Shown one piece after another: positions 1 through 7,547 of a DNA stretch of 40,967 nucleotides (positions within the stretch are counted from its first letter, which is position 1; each line of letters opens with the position of its first letter). A model generated the notes under the pieces. That model searched no databases and was not told where the DNA came from. It saw only the letters and a program-made list of their open reading frames with translations. The translations under genes and the position numbers were made by a program. The stretch lies in NCBI RefSeq assembly GCF_902459655.1, contig NZ_CABPSB010000033.1, positions 1 through 40,967 on the forward strand, given 5' to 3'. The stretch is from Pandoraea anhela (GTDB taxonomy: Bacteria > Pseudomonadota > Gammaproteobacteria > Burkholderiales > Burkholderiaceae).

Positions 1-1
1 A

Positions 2-166
2 TCGCTTCTTCACTTCCGTTCCCCTTCGTTGGAACGGACTCTACACCGTCTGCGGACTATTCAGGGGGAGCAGGTCAGGTTCACTGCAATGGTCGACAAT
101 TTGACTCTTGAGTCCGAAGTTTTTGGAAATGACCAGGACCAGTTCCCGGGGATTGTCCAGAATTAA
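2..166 (+). CDS. C-terminal fragment of an unknown protein cut by the window edge
   Basis: A reading frame is open from the first bases of the window to a TAA at 164-166, giving 54 residues that end in the acidic stretch NDQDQFPGIVQN. The upstream part lies outside the window, so neither start nor family can be judged. The frame is coherent, with no stop for 54 codons and mixed polar and hydrophobic composition, but this length can also arise by chance. The stop overlaps an ATG (TAATG), which would suit translational coupling to the tiny frame that follows. No function is proposed. Confidence 0.35.
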   Translation, partial: SLLHFRSPSLERTLHRLRTIQGEQVRFTAMVDNLTLESEVFGNDQDQFPGIVQN

Positions 167-261
167 TGATGACAAAAGAAGACGAACGCGGGCGGCGCGA
201 CACAGGGAGGCTTACCAACCAGTCAGTCTTCCTCGTCAAATCCAAAGGCCACGTCGCTTAA
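166..261 (+). CDS. possible 31-residue small protein, coupled to the upstream frame
   Basis: A 31-codon frame (MMTKEDERGRRDTG...) begins at an ATG overlapping the preceding stop codon as TAATG. Its 3' end runs 39 bases into the end of the convergent gene at 223-1152. It has a charged N-terminus and no recognised domain. Support is limited to the overlap arrangement. It may be chance. Confidence 0.15.
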   Translation: MMTKEDERGRRDTGRLTNQSVFLVKSKGHVA

Positions 262-1152
262 GTCGCTTACGCCAATTTGATCCGCAAGAACGGCATCGAT
301 GGTTTTTCTTAAATCGTGCTTCGATTTGAAAAGCCCAGCAAGGGTGCGACAGTCCTCATCTCTTCCTCGCCCGAACTCGGAGAGTAGAGCGCGCCCCAGC
401 GGTATAGCGGTCGAATCGTCGGACCCCACGATACCCTTACAGGGCGAGAGGCGCGTGATGTGAGTCCCCAAGTATTCGAGCGCACCCTGAATATTTGCGG
501 TAAATTTCCCGCCCTCCATCAACATGTGCCGTACTGTGGACAACTCGACGGCACGGGCTACGGCGGCTGCGAAAAAGCGAGCTCCTCCCTGCTGTGAAAG
601 CCAATCACCACCCTCGCATTTGCGGTCTCCGCTTTTGATACAGTCAGTGGACGCATGAGGAACGAAATCCATTCCGACAAGGTCATCGACTCTGACGTTT
701 CTATCAATGACGAACTGGATCGCGGTGCTGCTGTTATATCGATAACAGCCCGTCGTTTGATCTAGCCACCAAGGGACTGCCACCTTAGTCGACCGGTAAC
801 GGGTAAAGTTGCTGAATTTCCTCTTAGTAATCAGGAATCTGTACGTCGGAATTCGGAACTGTGGTTGCTCGACGAGATAACAGTACCCATCGGCGATTAG
901 GCGCTTGAAGTCCAGAGTGAATCGAACGTTGCCGTAAACTGATCGCTTCCAAACGTTGGGCGATACCCATACAGCACGAATACGCTCTTTCGTTAGCTTG
1001 CTATCGCTGACAATGCGCCGGGCTCTGATCTTCCCGCTTTCAATAACACCGAGCGCACTTCCGACGTGCGTCTCGTGGCCCACCGTTTCAAGGGGGAAAC
1101 TATCTGACAGGTCCACATTTGGCGGTGCCATTTGCTTTGTTTTTTTCGACAC
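223..1152 (-). CDS. putative ADP-ribosyltransferase-like protein (family not named)
   Basis: A 309-residue protein. The GTG start at 1152 is chosen because GAGG lies six bases upstream; an ATG at 1131 would remove seven residues. Seen: an early segment with H26-x-T28 followed by LGVIESGKIRA, then WVSPN at 62-66, then YGNVRFTLDF at 73-82, and a later VPH...C...C stretch around residues 165-180. This order (a histidine-threonine motif in a helix that ends in a 'gKI' turn, then an S-P-N loop and a YGNVRF strand) recalls the NAD-binding core of DarT/Tpt1-like ADP-ribosyltransferases. That assignment is my inference from motif shape. The gene is isolated and ends convergently with the small frames at the left edge. 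It may be a lone effector or defence gene. Confidence is high that it is a gene, low for the function. Confidence 0.6.
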   Translation of the reverse strand: MSKKTKQMAPPNVDLSDSFPLETVGHETHVGSALGVIESGKIRARRIVSDSKLTKERIRAVWVSPNVWKRSVYGNVRFTLDFKRLIADGYCYLVEQPQFRIPTYRFLITKRKFSNFTRYRSTKVAVPWWLDQTTGCYRYNSSTAIQFVIDRNVRVDDLVGMDFVPHASTDCIKSGDRKCEGGDWLSQQGGARFFAAAVARAVELSTVRHMLMEGGKFTANIQGALEYLGTHITRLSPCKGIVGSDDSTAIPLGRALLSEFGRGRDEDCRTLAGLFKSKHDLRKTIDAVLADQIGVSDLSDVAFGFDEED

Positions 1153-1276
1153 AGTTGGCCTCGTTAGTTACCGGTCATTAGTTGGGCCCCGAGTCGCGGA
1201 ACTCGCGTATCGGTGAAAGCAGATTTGCAAGGTCATTCGAGTTCCCCGAGAGAATTTGATAGTAGATTTGCAAGTC

Positions 1277-1317
1277 AAAAAAATCCCAGAAAATCGTTGA
1301 TTTTACTGGGATTTTTT
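1277..1317. terminator. strong bidirectional rho-independent terminator
   Basis: AAAAAATCCCAG pairs with CTGGGATTTTTT, and an inner AAAATC-GTT-GATTTT arm extends the stem with one bulged A. A-tracts and T-tracts flank it on either side, so it can stop transcription from both directions. It contains the stop codon of the leftward gene remnant at 1303-1517, which suggests it was that gene's own terminator. Confidence 0.75.
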
Positions 1318-1517
1318 CAACATCTGTTGCGAAGAGGATTCGCCAATGCCTGCGAGCATGGCGAATGCTTCCGGGGCAGATGCGGGTTCGACTGAACTCA
1401 GGTATTGACTCGCGGTGGTGGCCGACGCAAACCGGCCAGATGCGACCTCTCACCTTCGGCGTCGCTCGGAAACGCCGGCTGCAACCCGTAGGCCACCCAG
1501 ATGCGGGGGACACTCAT
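1303..1517 (-). pseudogene. frameshifted remnant of an unknown gene
   Basis: From an ATG at 1517 one frame reads MSVPRIWVAYGLQPAF... and stops at 1398. A second leftward frame, open from 1449 to a TAA at 1303, reads ...SVEPASAPEAFAMLAGIGE and ends QQMLKKSQ. The second frame has GC-rich third positions typical of real genes here, and its stop lies inside the terminator hairpin, as expected of a true C-terminus. Joining them with one frameshift near 1430-1450 gives about 72 residues. The product is not recognised. It could also be two chance frames. Confidence 0.35.
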
Positions 1518-1742
1518 TCAGCCGTCGGCCTCAGCGGACGTTGATCCGCTTGCCCAAATACGATTCTGCAAGCAAATGGTCGCTCCACGTCAGATTCACA
1601 TTGCACGTGTACTTGGCGTCGGAGAAGCCCAGACGCGACTCGACGCTTTCGAGTTGACGGCGTTCGTTCTTCACATTTTCCACACTTACATCAGCAGGTA
1701 GACTGGAGGTCACGATACGTTGACACACCGCTGACAGACATC
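1518..1742. other. spacer without a supported gene
   Basis: Short frames occur on both strands, for example 1531-1728 leftward, but none has a ribosome-binding site, known motif or convincing composition. Together with the remnant and terminator to its left it makes up a 590-base stretch between two real genes. Confidence 0.4.
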
Positions 1743-2645
1743 ATGGTAGCTACCACAACCTGTTTACTTTGCTGCGAGAAACCTGCCATAGCAAACAGCC
1801 ACATCTTGCCAAAGTTGATCGTTCGCGCAATCTGTGAGGAAGTCGGAGGCCCCGGATTGCGAGAATTGTCCACACCGCGGTTGCGCGTGGAGCGGACAAC
1901 TGTAGTGCCGCTCCTCTGCACCGAATGCGAGGCCCAGTTTCAGCGTTACGAAAACCATTTCGCGCGGTCCTGCCTGCGTCCGTACTTCAAAGATGACCGT
2001 GTCGTAATAGAGCACGATGCGCGGCTGCTAGCGTTTGCGGTCTCCGTCCTATGGCGAGTACTTATGCACACGCTGAACCAGAAGGTGCCGCCGGAGCGGC
2101 GACTTCACCTGGTCCAGACAGCGCAAGCGTGGCGCGCCTACCTGCTGGGGGATGCGCCCGGACTTGGGGAACACAAGTGCTACCTGTTTCTTGATCGCGA
2201 GTTTAGCGCGGAGCAGATCAAATCATCCCGCAGCCTGAACCACGTGGATCTGCGTTTCACCATCGAGCATGGGGTGGCACTTGTCACCAACTTCATTAGG
2301 GTGCCATATCGCTATATCGCGTATGCGAAGCTCGGTCCGTTTATTTTCGTAGGCACCGTGCAAGATGTTTTTCGTGGAAAGCTCGACCATTTGATGGCGC
2401 CATGGCGCGAGATCGCCTCGAATGTGACGGCCGAAAGCGAAGTTGATGACAATGCCCAAGTTCCGGATGAAGTCGTCGCCACGATAGATGAATTGGCATC
2501 GCGCTGGCGATTTTCTGATGCTGACATGAAGCCGGAGCGACGCTCACAACTGTTGACACGATTTGCCGCATTGACGCCCAATGCAATGTTAAAACGGCTC
2601 CATGAAAAGGACGAAACCCTGTTGCGTGGGGGTAATGACACATAG
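1743..2645 (+). CDS. zinc-ribbon SHxxP protein, HNH-endonuclease-like (hypothetical)
   Basis: A 300-residue protein. Seen: C7-x-x-C10, then SHILPK at 19-24, then LCTEC (C59 and C62) followed by E70 in YENHF. Two CxxC pairs around a conserved His-x-x-Pro suggest a zinc-binding fold related to HNH/treble-clef nucleases, though the classic HNH triad is not visible, so nuclease activity is inference. The central part (residues about 95-240) is mixed alpha/beta without a known motif. The start ATG at 1743 has no strong ribosome-binding site. A second protein with the same architecture lies at 6261-7013 on the other strand. The next gene, 2730-3749, follows after 84 bases on the same strand and could be co-transcribed. 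Confidence 0.65.
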   Translation: MVATTTCLLCCEKPAIANSHILPKLIVRAICEEVGGPGLRELSTPRLRVERTTVVPLLCTECEAQFQRYENHFARSCLRPYFKDDRVVIEHDARLLAFAVSVLWRVLMHTLNQKVPPERRLHLVQTAQAWRAYLLGDAPGLGEHKCYLFLDREFSAEQIKSSRSLNHVDLRFTIEHGVALVTNFIRVPYRYIAYAKLGPFIFVGTVQDVFRGKLDHLMAPWREIASNVTAESEVDDNAQVPDEVVATIDELASRWRFSDADMKPERRSQLLTRFAALTPNAMLKRLHEKDETLLRGGNDT

Positions 2646-2729
2646 AACCGTAATGATAATTTCTCATCAATCTGTGCTCTGACCTTTCACCAGATCAAGC
2701 TCATCAACCACCTATCAGACTTCGTACTC

Positions 2730-3749
2730 ATGGACGCCAAAAGCCTGCAAAATTTCCTCAACGGCGAGCACGATATGCTCACGACGGCTGTCGACTTATT
2801 TCGCGATCTGGTGCCAGCCCCGGACAGGGACGCATCAGTGCACTCTGGCGAGGAAGGGCGTTTCATCGAAATGGTGCTGGCGGAATATCTGCGCGAGAAG
2901 CTTCCGGCTGGCATAGGTATCGGCGGCGGTTTTATCGTCGACGCGCACGGCAAATGGGTGTCAAAGCAAATTGATATCATCTTGTACGACAGTGTCAGGT
3001 TTGCGCCTGTGCTGCGCTACGGGGATGCGGTAATCGTGCCGCTCGAGTCAGTCATTGGTGCCATTTCCGTGAAACGGAAATTGTACAATTCGCAGCTTCC
3101 GGGCGAGTTTGCGTCCCTGTCCGAGATCGGTGCGCGTGCCAGCGGCGTGAGTTTCCCCAAGCCAGTGCTGGCGCTAGTCGCTTTCGAATGCGAAAAGAGC
3201 GATCCGAAGTCTGCGGTCGAGGCGGCGTTCGCCGCGATCAAGACTAGCTTCGCGGCGAAAACCGACCGACGCGGCAGGACGCATCTTTATTCCTGGAACG
3301 AACTGATCGACCACGTCATCGTATTTGACAAGTTCATCCTGCGTACAAATGGGCACTCGCACCGCGAGGACCTCGAAGTTAGGAAGAAACCGCAAGCTAA
3401 GACAAAGCAGTTGCAGTGCAGTTATGTCTGGGCTGGCAACGGCACGACGACCAGGAATGTTTACATTCAGCACCTGTTGAGTGGTATACATCGCGCCTGG
3501 TACGACGAGGACCGCGGCAATCGCGTAACCCGCGATCTTTTGGCGTTTCCGCAGTCGGGCATGAAAAAGATCGGCGCCGTTGACGTCTGCGTGTATTGCC
3601 GACCATATGCATGGGCGAACTTCGAACCGGCAGTGGCTTCGAAGCCGACTACGGCGAAGCTCAATAAGCGACGTACCAAAGCGCCGAAGACGGGGTCAAG
3701 CGGTGAGCCGCCGAGGGATGCCGCAATCACTCCTAAAAAAAGCACATGA
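2730..3749 (+). CDS. DUF6602-like protein with a PD-(D/E)XK-type nuclease core
   Basis: A 339-residue protein. Seen: HSGEEGRFIEMVLAEYLREKLP at 38-59 with an expected alpha-helical glutamate (E41/E42), QIDIILYD at 80-87 (D82), then PLESVIGAISVKRKL with E106 and K115. This matches the layout I recall for DUF6602 proteins: helix GExRE, SxQIDIxxxD strand, then E...IEVK. The fold resembles restriction-endonuclease-like enzymes. The usual IEVK reads ISVK here, so the presumed second acidic catalytic residue appears as S113. The C-terminal 35 residues are basic and low complexity (KPTTAKLNKRRTKAPK). In other genomes such proteins often stand alone in accessory islands; a defence role is inference. 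Confidence 0.7.
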   Translation: MDAKSLQNFLNGEHDMLTTAVDLFRDLVPAPDRDASVHSGEEGRFIEMVLAEYLREKLPAGIGIGGGFIVDAHGKWVSKQIDIILYDSVRFAPVLRYGDAVIVPLESVIGAISVKRKLYNSQLPGEFASLSEIGARASGVSFPKPVLALVAFECEKSDPKSAVEAAFAAIKTSFAAKTDRRGRTHLYSWNELIDHVIVFDKFILRTNGHSHREDLEVRKKPQAKTKQLQCSYVWAGNGTTTRNVYIQHLLSGIHRAWYDEDRGNRVTRDLLAFPQSGMKKIGAVDVCVYCRPYAWANFEPAVASKPTTAKLNKRRTKAPKTGSSGEPPRDAAITPKKST

Positions 3750-4271
3750 ACAGATGCTTGATCTCGTAGCGGCGTCTCAAGCTGACTGACGCCATTCTGC
3801 GGGTTAGATCCAGGCCGAACATCGCAATTTTTCATGACATCCACCTACAGCCGTCCCGAAGCGCGATCGAACTGGTGTCCTTAGGCCGTAAGCGGCTGGC
3901 GATCCAGTTGGCGCTGCGTCTGGAATGTTGACTTTAGCTACCTTTTGCGGATACATGGCAGTCACCGCTTTGGCCGAACATGAGTCCAAGAATTAAGGAG
4001 CAGGCTGATCGATCCACTCCGTTACCGTTCGTTAGGAACACAAGTGCCCGACCGGCGGCAACGGGTCGAAAACGGATGCCCGCGACCAGACGCAATCGGC
4101 CACAATCAGTCGTTGACCAATGGATGCTTCGGCGCTCCCGCGGCCCAGACGGCATATGGTCGGGTGACGTCTATGAACAACCATTGTTGTGCGCGCGGGT
4201 GAAATGCTGCACTCCGCAATGGAACCGTCGCATCCTTTGAACTACCAACTGGCTCTGCCGGGGGAGGGGGC
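3750..4271. other. 520-base spacer without a supported gene
   Basis: Short frames on both strands lack ribosome-binding sites, codon bias and motifs. Base composition is more balanced than in the core genome. A purine-rich GGGGGAGGGGG at 4259-4269 is the ribosome-binding site of the next gene. I see no RNA gene or insertion-sequence ends. Confidence 0.45.
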
Positions 4272-5744
4272 ATGACTGAGTCGTCGGGCGGCGTCACGGC
4301 TACGGAGCGGCTGCTCGCGGAGTTCTGCGAGCGATCGTTCCTGAAGTTCTGGAGCTATCCAAATCCGCACAAGGATGACGGGCACGAACTGTGTGACCTG
4401 CTTGCCGTCTTCGGCGACACCGTGTTCATCTTCTTTGACCGAGAGAACGAACTTCCCGAGATCCCTGACAAGGACCCGAAAATCCTTTGGGATCGTTGGA
4501 AACGCAATGTCATCGATCGCCAGGTCAGGACAGCACACGGGGCAGAGCGCTACATCCTCAGCGGCAGGCCGATCTTTCTTGACGCAAAGCGCGAGAAGCC
4601 GCTTCCAGTGCCGTTCGATAAAGACAAGGCGATCATCCACAAGATTATCGTCGCTCACGGGGCGAAGGAAGCCTGCGAACGAGCATCGCCGCAAAACGTC
4701 TACGGGAGCCTTGCTATCACCTACACGGAAACCGGAGGAGGTCCCACCCATCCGTTCCATATCGAGATCGACAGGCACAACCCTGTTCACGTCCTTGACA
4801 GCCACAACATGCCCATTGTGCTGCGCGAGCTGGATACGGTCAGCGACTTCTCGGCTTATCTCGACGAAAAGGTCCGCGCGGCCGCTGCCTTCGACTGTCT
4901 CAGCTATTGCGGCGAGGAAGACCTGCTCGCCCACTACCTCGTCAACTACGACGCTGCTACCAAGCGCCATGTCATCGGGCCGAAAGGCAAGCACGGGAGC
5001 ACGGTCAACGGCGTTATGATCGGCGAGGGCGAGTGGCGCGACTTCGTGCAAACCGGCGTCTACAAGAACACCAAGAACGAAGACCGCATCTCGTACTTCT
5101 GGGACCAGTTGATCCAGCGGACCTGCCAGAACAGTCTGGAGGGGACGCTTGACGGTAACTCGAACATCGCGAGCGGTGAAAGTGCGATCTACGAAATGGT
5201 GAAGGAGCCGCGCTTTATGCGCCGGGGCCTCTCCGAAAAGATGCTCACCACCGTTGGTCGCTTCCCAAACACGGGTTCGTTCACGCGTCAGGTGACTCTC
5301 CTGCCATCGTTCGAGCCTAATGTCTGCTATGTCCTCCTGCAATTGCGCGTTCCGGAGGAACTCCGCGCGGCGGCGGATTTCCGCGAGAAGCGGCAGACGT
5401 TGCTGGAGATCGCCTGTGGCGCGGCGAAGAACAAATTCCCGAACATGGTGAAAGTCATTGGCATCGGCATCGAGGCCCCAAAGTTCTCGGACGGCACCGT
5501 GGCTGAGGACTTCATCCTGATGCCGTGCGACGACTGGCCGGAAGAAAGGAAGACCTACTACGAAGAGCTGAACCGGGAATGGAATTTCTTCGGGACGCCG
5601 GCGATGCGGCAGTTCAAGGATCGCGTCACACAGTTCGTGCAGCCGCCGCGTTCACGGGAAATAGCGAAGTCAGTCAAGATCGGGCGCAACGATCCGTGCC
5701 CCTGCGGCTCAGGAAAAAAATCCAAGAAGTGCCACGGGCGATAG
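4272..5744 (+). CDS. SEC-C motif protein with nuclease-like N-terminal segment
   Basis: A 490-residue protein, started at the ATG directly behind GGGGGAGGGGG. Seen: the C-terminus is a canonical SEC-C zinc motif at 471-490 (GRNDPCPCGSGKKSKKCHGR, ligands C476, C478, C487, H488), of the kind first described at the end of SecA. The N-terminus carries LLAEFCERSFLKFWSYPNP followed by HELCDLLAVFGDTVFIFFD (E39, D42, D56). I recall this 'FLxxWSYPNP...ElCDLLVVfGd' beginning from stand-alone proteins of accessory DNA, where the acidic residues sit like those of a restriction-like nuclease. That reading is inference. The middle (about 120-460) is unassigned. No partner gene is adjacent: 520-base spacers lie on both sides. 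Confidence 0.7.
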   Translation: MTESSGGVTATERLLAEFCERSFLKFWSYPNPHKDDGHELCDLLAVFGDTVFIFFDRENELPEIPDKDPKILWDRWKRNVIDRQVRTAHGAERYILSGRPIFLDAKREKPLPVPFDKDKAIIHKIIVAHGAKEACERASPQNVYGSLAITYTETGGGPTHPFHIEIDRHNPVHVLDSHNMPIVLRELDTVSDFSAYLDEKVRAAAAFDCLSYCGEEDLLAHYLVNYDAATKRHVIGPKGKHGSTVNGVMIGEGEWRDFVQTGVYKNTKNEDRISYFWDQLIQRTCQNSLEGTLDGNSNIASGESAIYEMVKEPRFMRRGLSEKMLTTVGRFPNTGSFTRQVTLLPSFEPNVCYVLLQLRVPEELRAAADFREKRQTLLEIACGAAKNKFPNMVKVIGIGIEAPKFSDGTVAEDFILMPCDDWPEERKTYYEELNREWNFFGTPAMRQFKDRVTQFVQPPRSREIAKSVKIGRNDPCPCGSGKKSKKCHGR

Positions 5745-6260
5745 TGTCGAGCGTCGGCAGCCGATGTCTGGCTCGCAAGGCCCCGCAGTGAGGAGCCCGA
5801 CGATCTCAAGCCGCGCGGCGCGCCTTTATCGCCCTGAATACGTGACCAATGCTTTGCCCCCTGCGAGGGCCGCCGTAAGGTCGCGACCGACCGCTAGGAC
5901 GCGACAAATTCAATGCCGCGAATGTCGCTAATGGGTCGCAAGCTGTCATTTGGAGCCAACAGTTGATCGAAGGTCCACTGGGTGGGAGCGCACGGTCGGG
6001 GCACCACGCCGACTCCGGGGGCACCGAGGCCTCATTTCTAGAACGGCGAAGTGCTCGCTCGGCAAACGATTGACGCTGCCACCCTCGATTGCTTGCGACG
6101 TGGGCCACAGATCGGTATGACTGCCTTCACGGTCAACGGTATGGCGCGCAGTCCGGGTGGGCGAGCAGCGGTTCGAACGGACCACCTTTGAACTTGCCGA
6201 ACGGCGAACTCAGTGGGCGGCTCGTTGGCAGATGAACGACAGAGGCTCGCTCCCACGACG
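5745..6260. other. 515-base spacer without a supported gene
   Basis: Frames on both strands are short and interrupted. On the minus strand the tract contains motifs such as GACCCATTAGCGACATTC and a long unstructured GC-rich run. Such tracts remind me of repeated non-coding segments found in accessory DNA of Burkholderiales and Xanthomonadales, but I cannot confirm a family. Confidence 0.4.
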
Positions 6261-7013
6261 TCACGCCTTCTGAGCAGCGCGGGCATCGTTCCTGTCGAGA
6301 AACGCCGACAACCGGATGTCGTTATGCGCTAAGTGTTGCAGCGTCTTGAACTCCTCGAACCTTTGCGCGGCCATCACCAATGCGCGGGTGTTGGTCGCTC
6401 TGCTAAGCGCGACATCGTTCAACAGCGTATTGCCCCAAGGGCGCCGGTCAACTTTGACGAAGGCCAGCACCCCGCCAACCAGTACCCGATACATGTTGAT
6501 GCCATCTTTACGATCCGGCTTTGGAGCTCGATAGGCAAACACGCCAGCATCGTCGGGGTTGAGCCGAAGACGCATCAGCGCTGCATCGAAGAAGTCGGGA
6601 ATCGGAGCGCTTTCAAAGGCCATCTTCTGTAGCTCGCTCTTGTACGGGCCGAGATCGATTTGACCAAGGTCGCGGCGCGCGACTGCGTATTTCCAGAGCA
6701 GCGCTGCGTAGAACCGCAACGTGACGTCGGGCGCCTGTTCAGCAGTGACCAACACTCCGTCCCGCACACCTACCCCAGCATTCCGTAAAGATTCAAACGC
6801 CTTTGCAGTGCTCCCTTCGAAACTCCCAATGGAAGAATCACAGGCGCCGCATAGGATGCTCGTGTCCATACGGCCTGACTGGCTCTCGCGATATCCCGGG
6901 CTTGATGGCGACACAACGGCATGCGCGTTCCCAACTTGGACCTCTACGGCCATCACGCGCGGAATCAAGTGCGACTTGATCGTAGGACTCTCGCCGCAAA
7001 TAAGACAGTTCAT
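6261..7013 (-). CDS. zinc-ribbon SHxxP protein, HNH-endonuclease-like (second copy)
   Basis: A 250-residue protein with a good ribosome-binding site (GGAG, then AAAGAA, then ATG at 7013). Seen: C3-x-x-C6, SHLIPR at 14-19, then ILCGACDSSIGSFEGS with C55, C58 and E66. The spacing matches the protein at 1743-2645, but the rest of the sequence is clearly diverged, so this is the same domain architecture rather than a recent duplication. The pair of CxxC motifs and the SHxxP histidine suggest a zinc-stabilised HNH-like fold; activity is inferred. It lies alone, pointing left, with spacers over 500 bases on both sides. Confidence 0.65.
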   Translation of the reverse strand: MNCLICGESPTIKSHLIPRVMAVEVQVGNAHAVVSPSSPGYRESQSGRMDTSILCGACDSSIGSFEGSTAKAFESLRNAGVGVRDGVLVTAEQAPDVTLRFYAALLWKYAVARRDLGQIDLGPYKSELQKMAFESAPIPDFFDAALMRLRLNPDDAGVFAYRAPKPDRKDGINMYRVLVGGVLAFVKVDRRPWGNTLLNDVALSRATNTRALVMAAQRFEEFKTLQHLAHNDIRLSAFLDRNDARAAQKA

Positions 7014-7341
7014 TTCTTTCTCCGGGGGATAATAGGCCGCACGGAATCAACGTCGGACCAGTACTCGCGAATCAACTTAACACCTTACTCGCGAAGAAGA
7101 CATTCAACCCTAGTCCAGTCGCGCAGTAAACAGGTCATCCGCCCCGTCAGCACTTCAGAGCCTCTTCGGCGGCTTCAACGCCCGCGCGCTGCACGGTTGA
7201 CCCTGATTGATGGAGCGCGGGTGACAGCAGTGAGTCGGAAGCAGCCGTTGGACGTGACATCAACTTGGTGCAGCTGGCTTGCGACGTACGCGCGTGGAGC
7301 AGTATGATATTCGCGGGCTGTGGTTCGACATTCGCGCAGTG

Positions 7342-7360
7342 ATTTGGCGATTCGCCAAAT
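7342..7360. repeat. 19-base perfect palindrome
   Basis: ATTTGGCGA-T-TCGCCAAAT is a perfect inverted repeat with a one-base centre. The shape suits a dimeric DNA-binding protein (an operator or partition-type site). It lies in the spacer downstream of the rep gene, so it may belong to the integrated replicon. No recognised parS or dif sequence is matched. Confidence 0.5.
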
Positions 7361-7506
7361 GGTCGCCGCGCAGCAGGCATCCAATGTCCGGATACGCTTT
7401 TCTTTGGTGATCGGAACGCATATCGTTAGGCTGCATCCAGACGCACTAGCCCGCACTAGCATTTTCACTAGATTCTTGGCGCCGTAGGAGACTTCATCTG
7501 AATGAT

Positions 7507-7536
7507 TTGCGGCGGTGCATCGGTGCACCGCCGCAA
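7507..7536. terminator. 13-bp stem-loop directly after the rep gene
   Basis: TTGCGGCGGTGCA and TGCACCGCCGCAA pair perfectly around the loop TCGG, 11 bases past the rep stop codon. On the transcribed strand there is no T-tract after the stem. It is either a weak terminator or mRNA-stabilising hairpin, or a single-strand origin type structure of a rolling-circle replicon. Confidence 0.55.
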
Positions 7537-7547
7537 CTTGATTCAAA

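Larger units (their letters stand above)
7014..7547. other. spacer downstream of rep with two inverted repeats
   Basis: No convincing gene is seen. A leftward frame running in from rep (7175-7681) overlaps rep out of frame and lacks motifs. The stretch carries the 19-base palindrome at 7342-7360 and the hairpin at 7507-7536, both listed separately. Confidence 0.4.

Noticed and set aside
4242-5342. A 366-codon minus-strand frame opposite the SEC-C gene
   Set aside because: The plus strand has the ribosome-binding site, the SEC-C motif and the N-terminal family match; the opposite frame has none.
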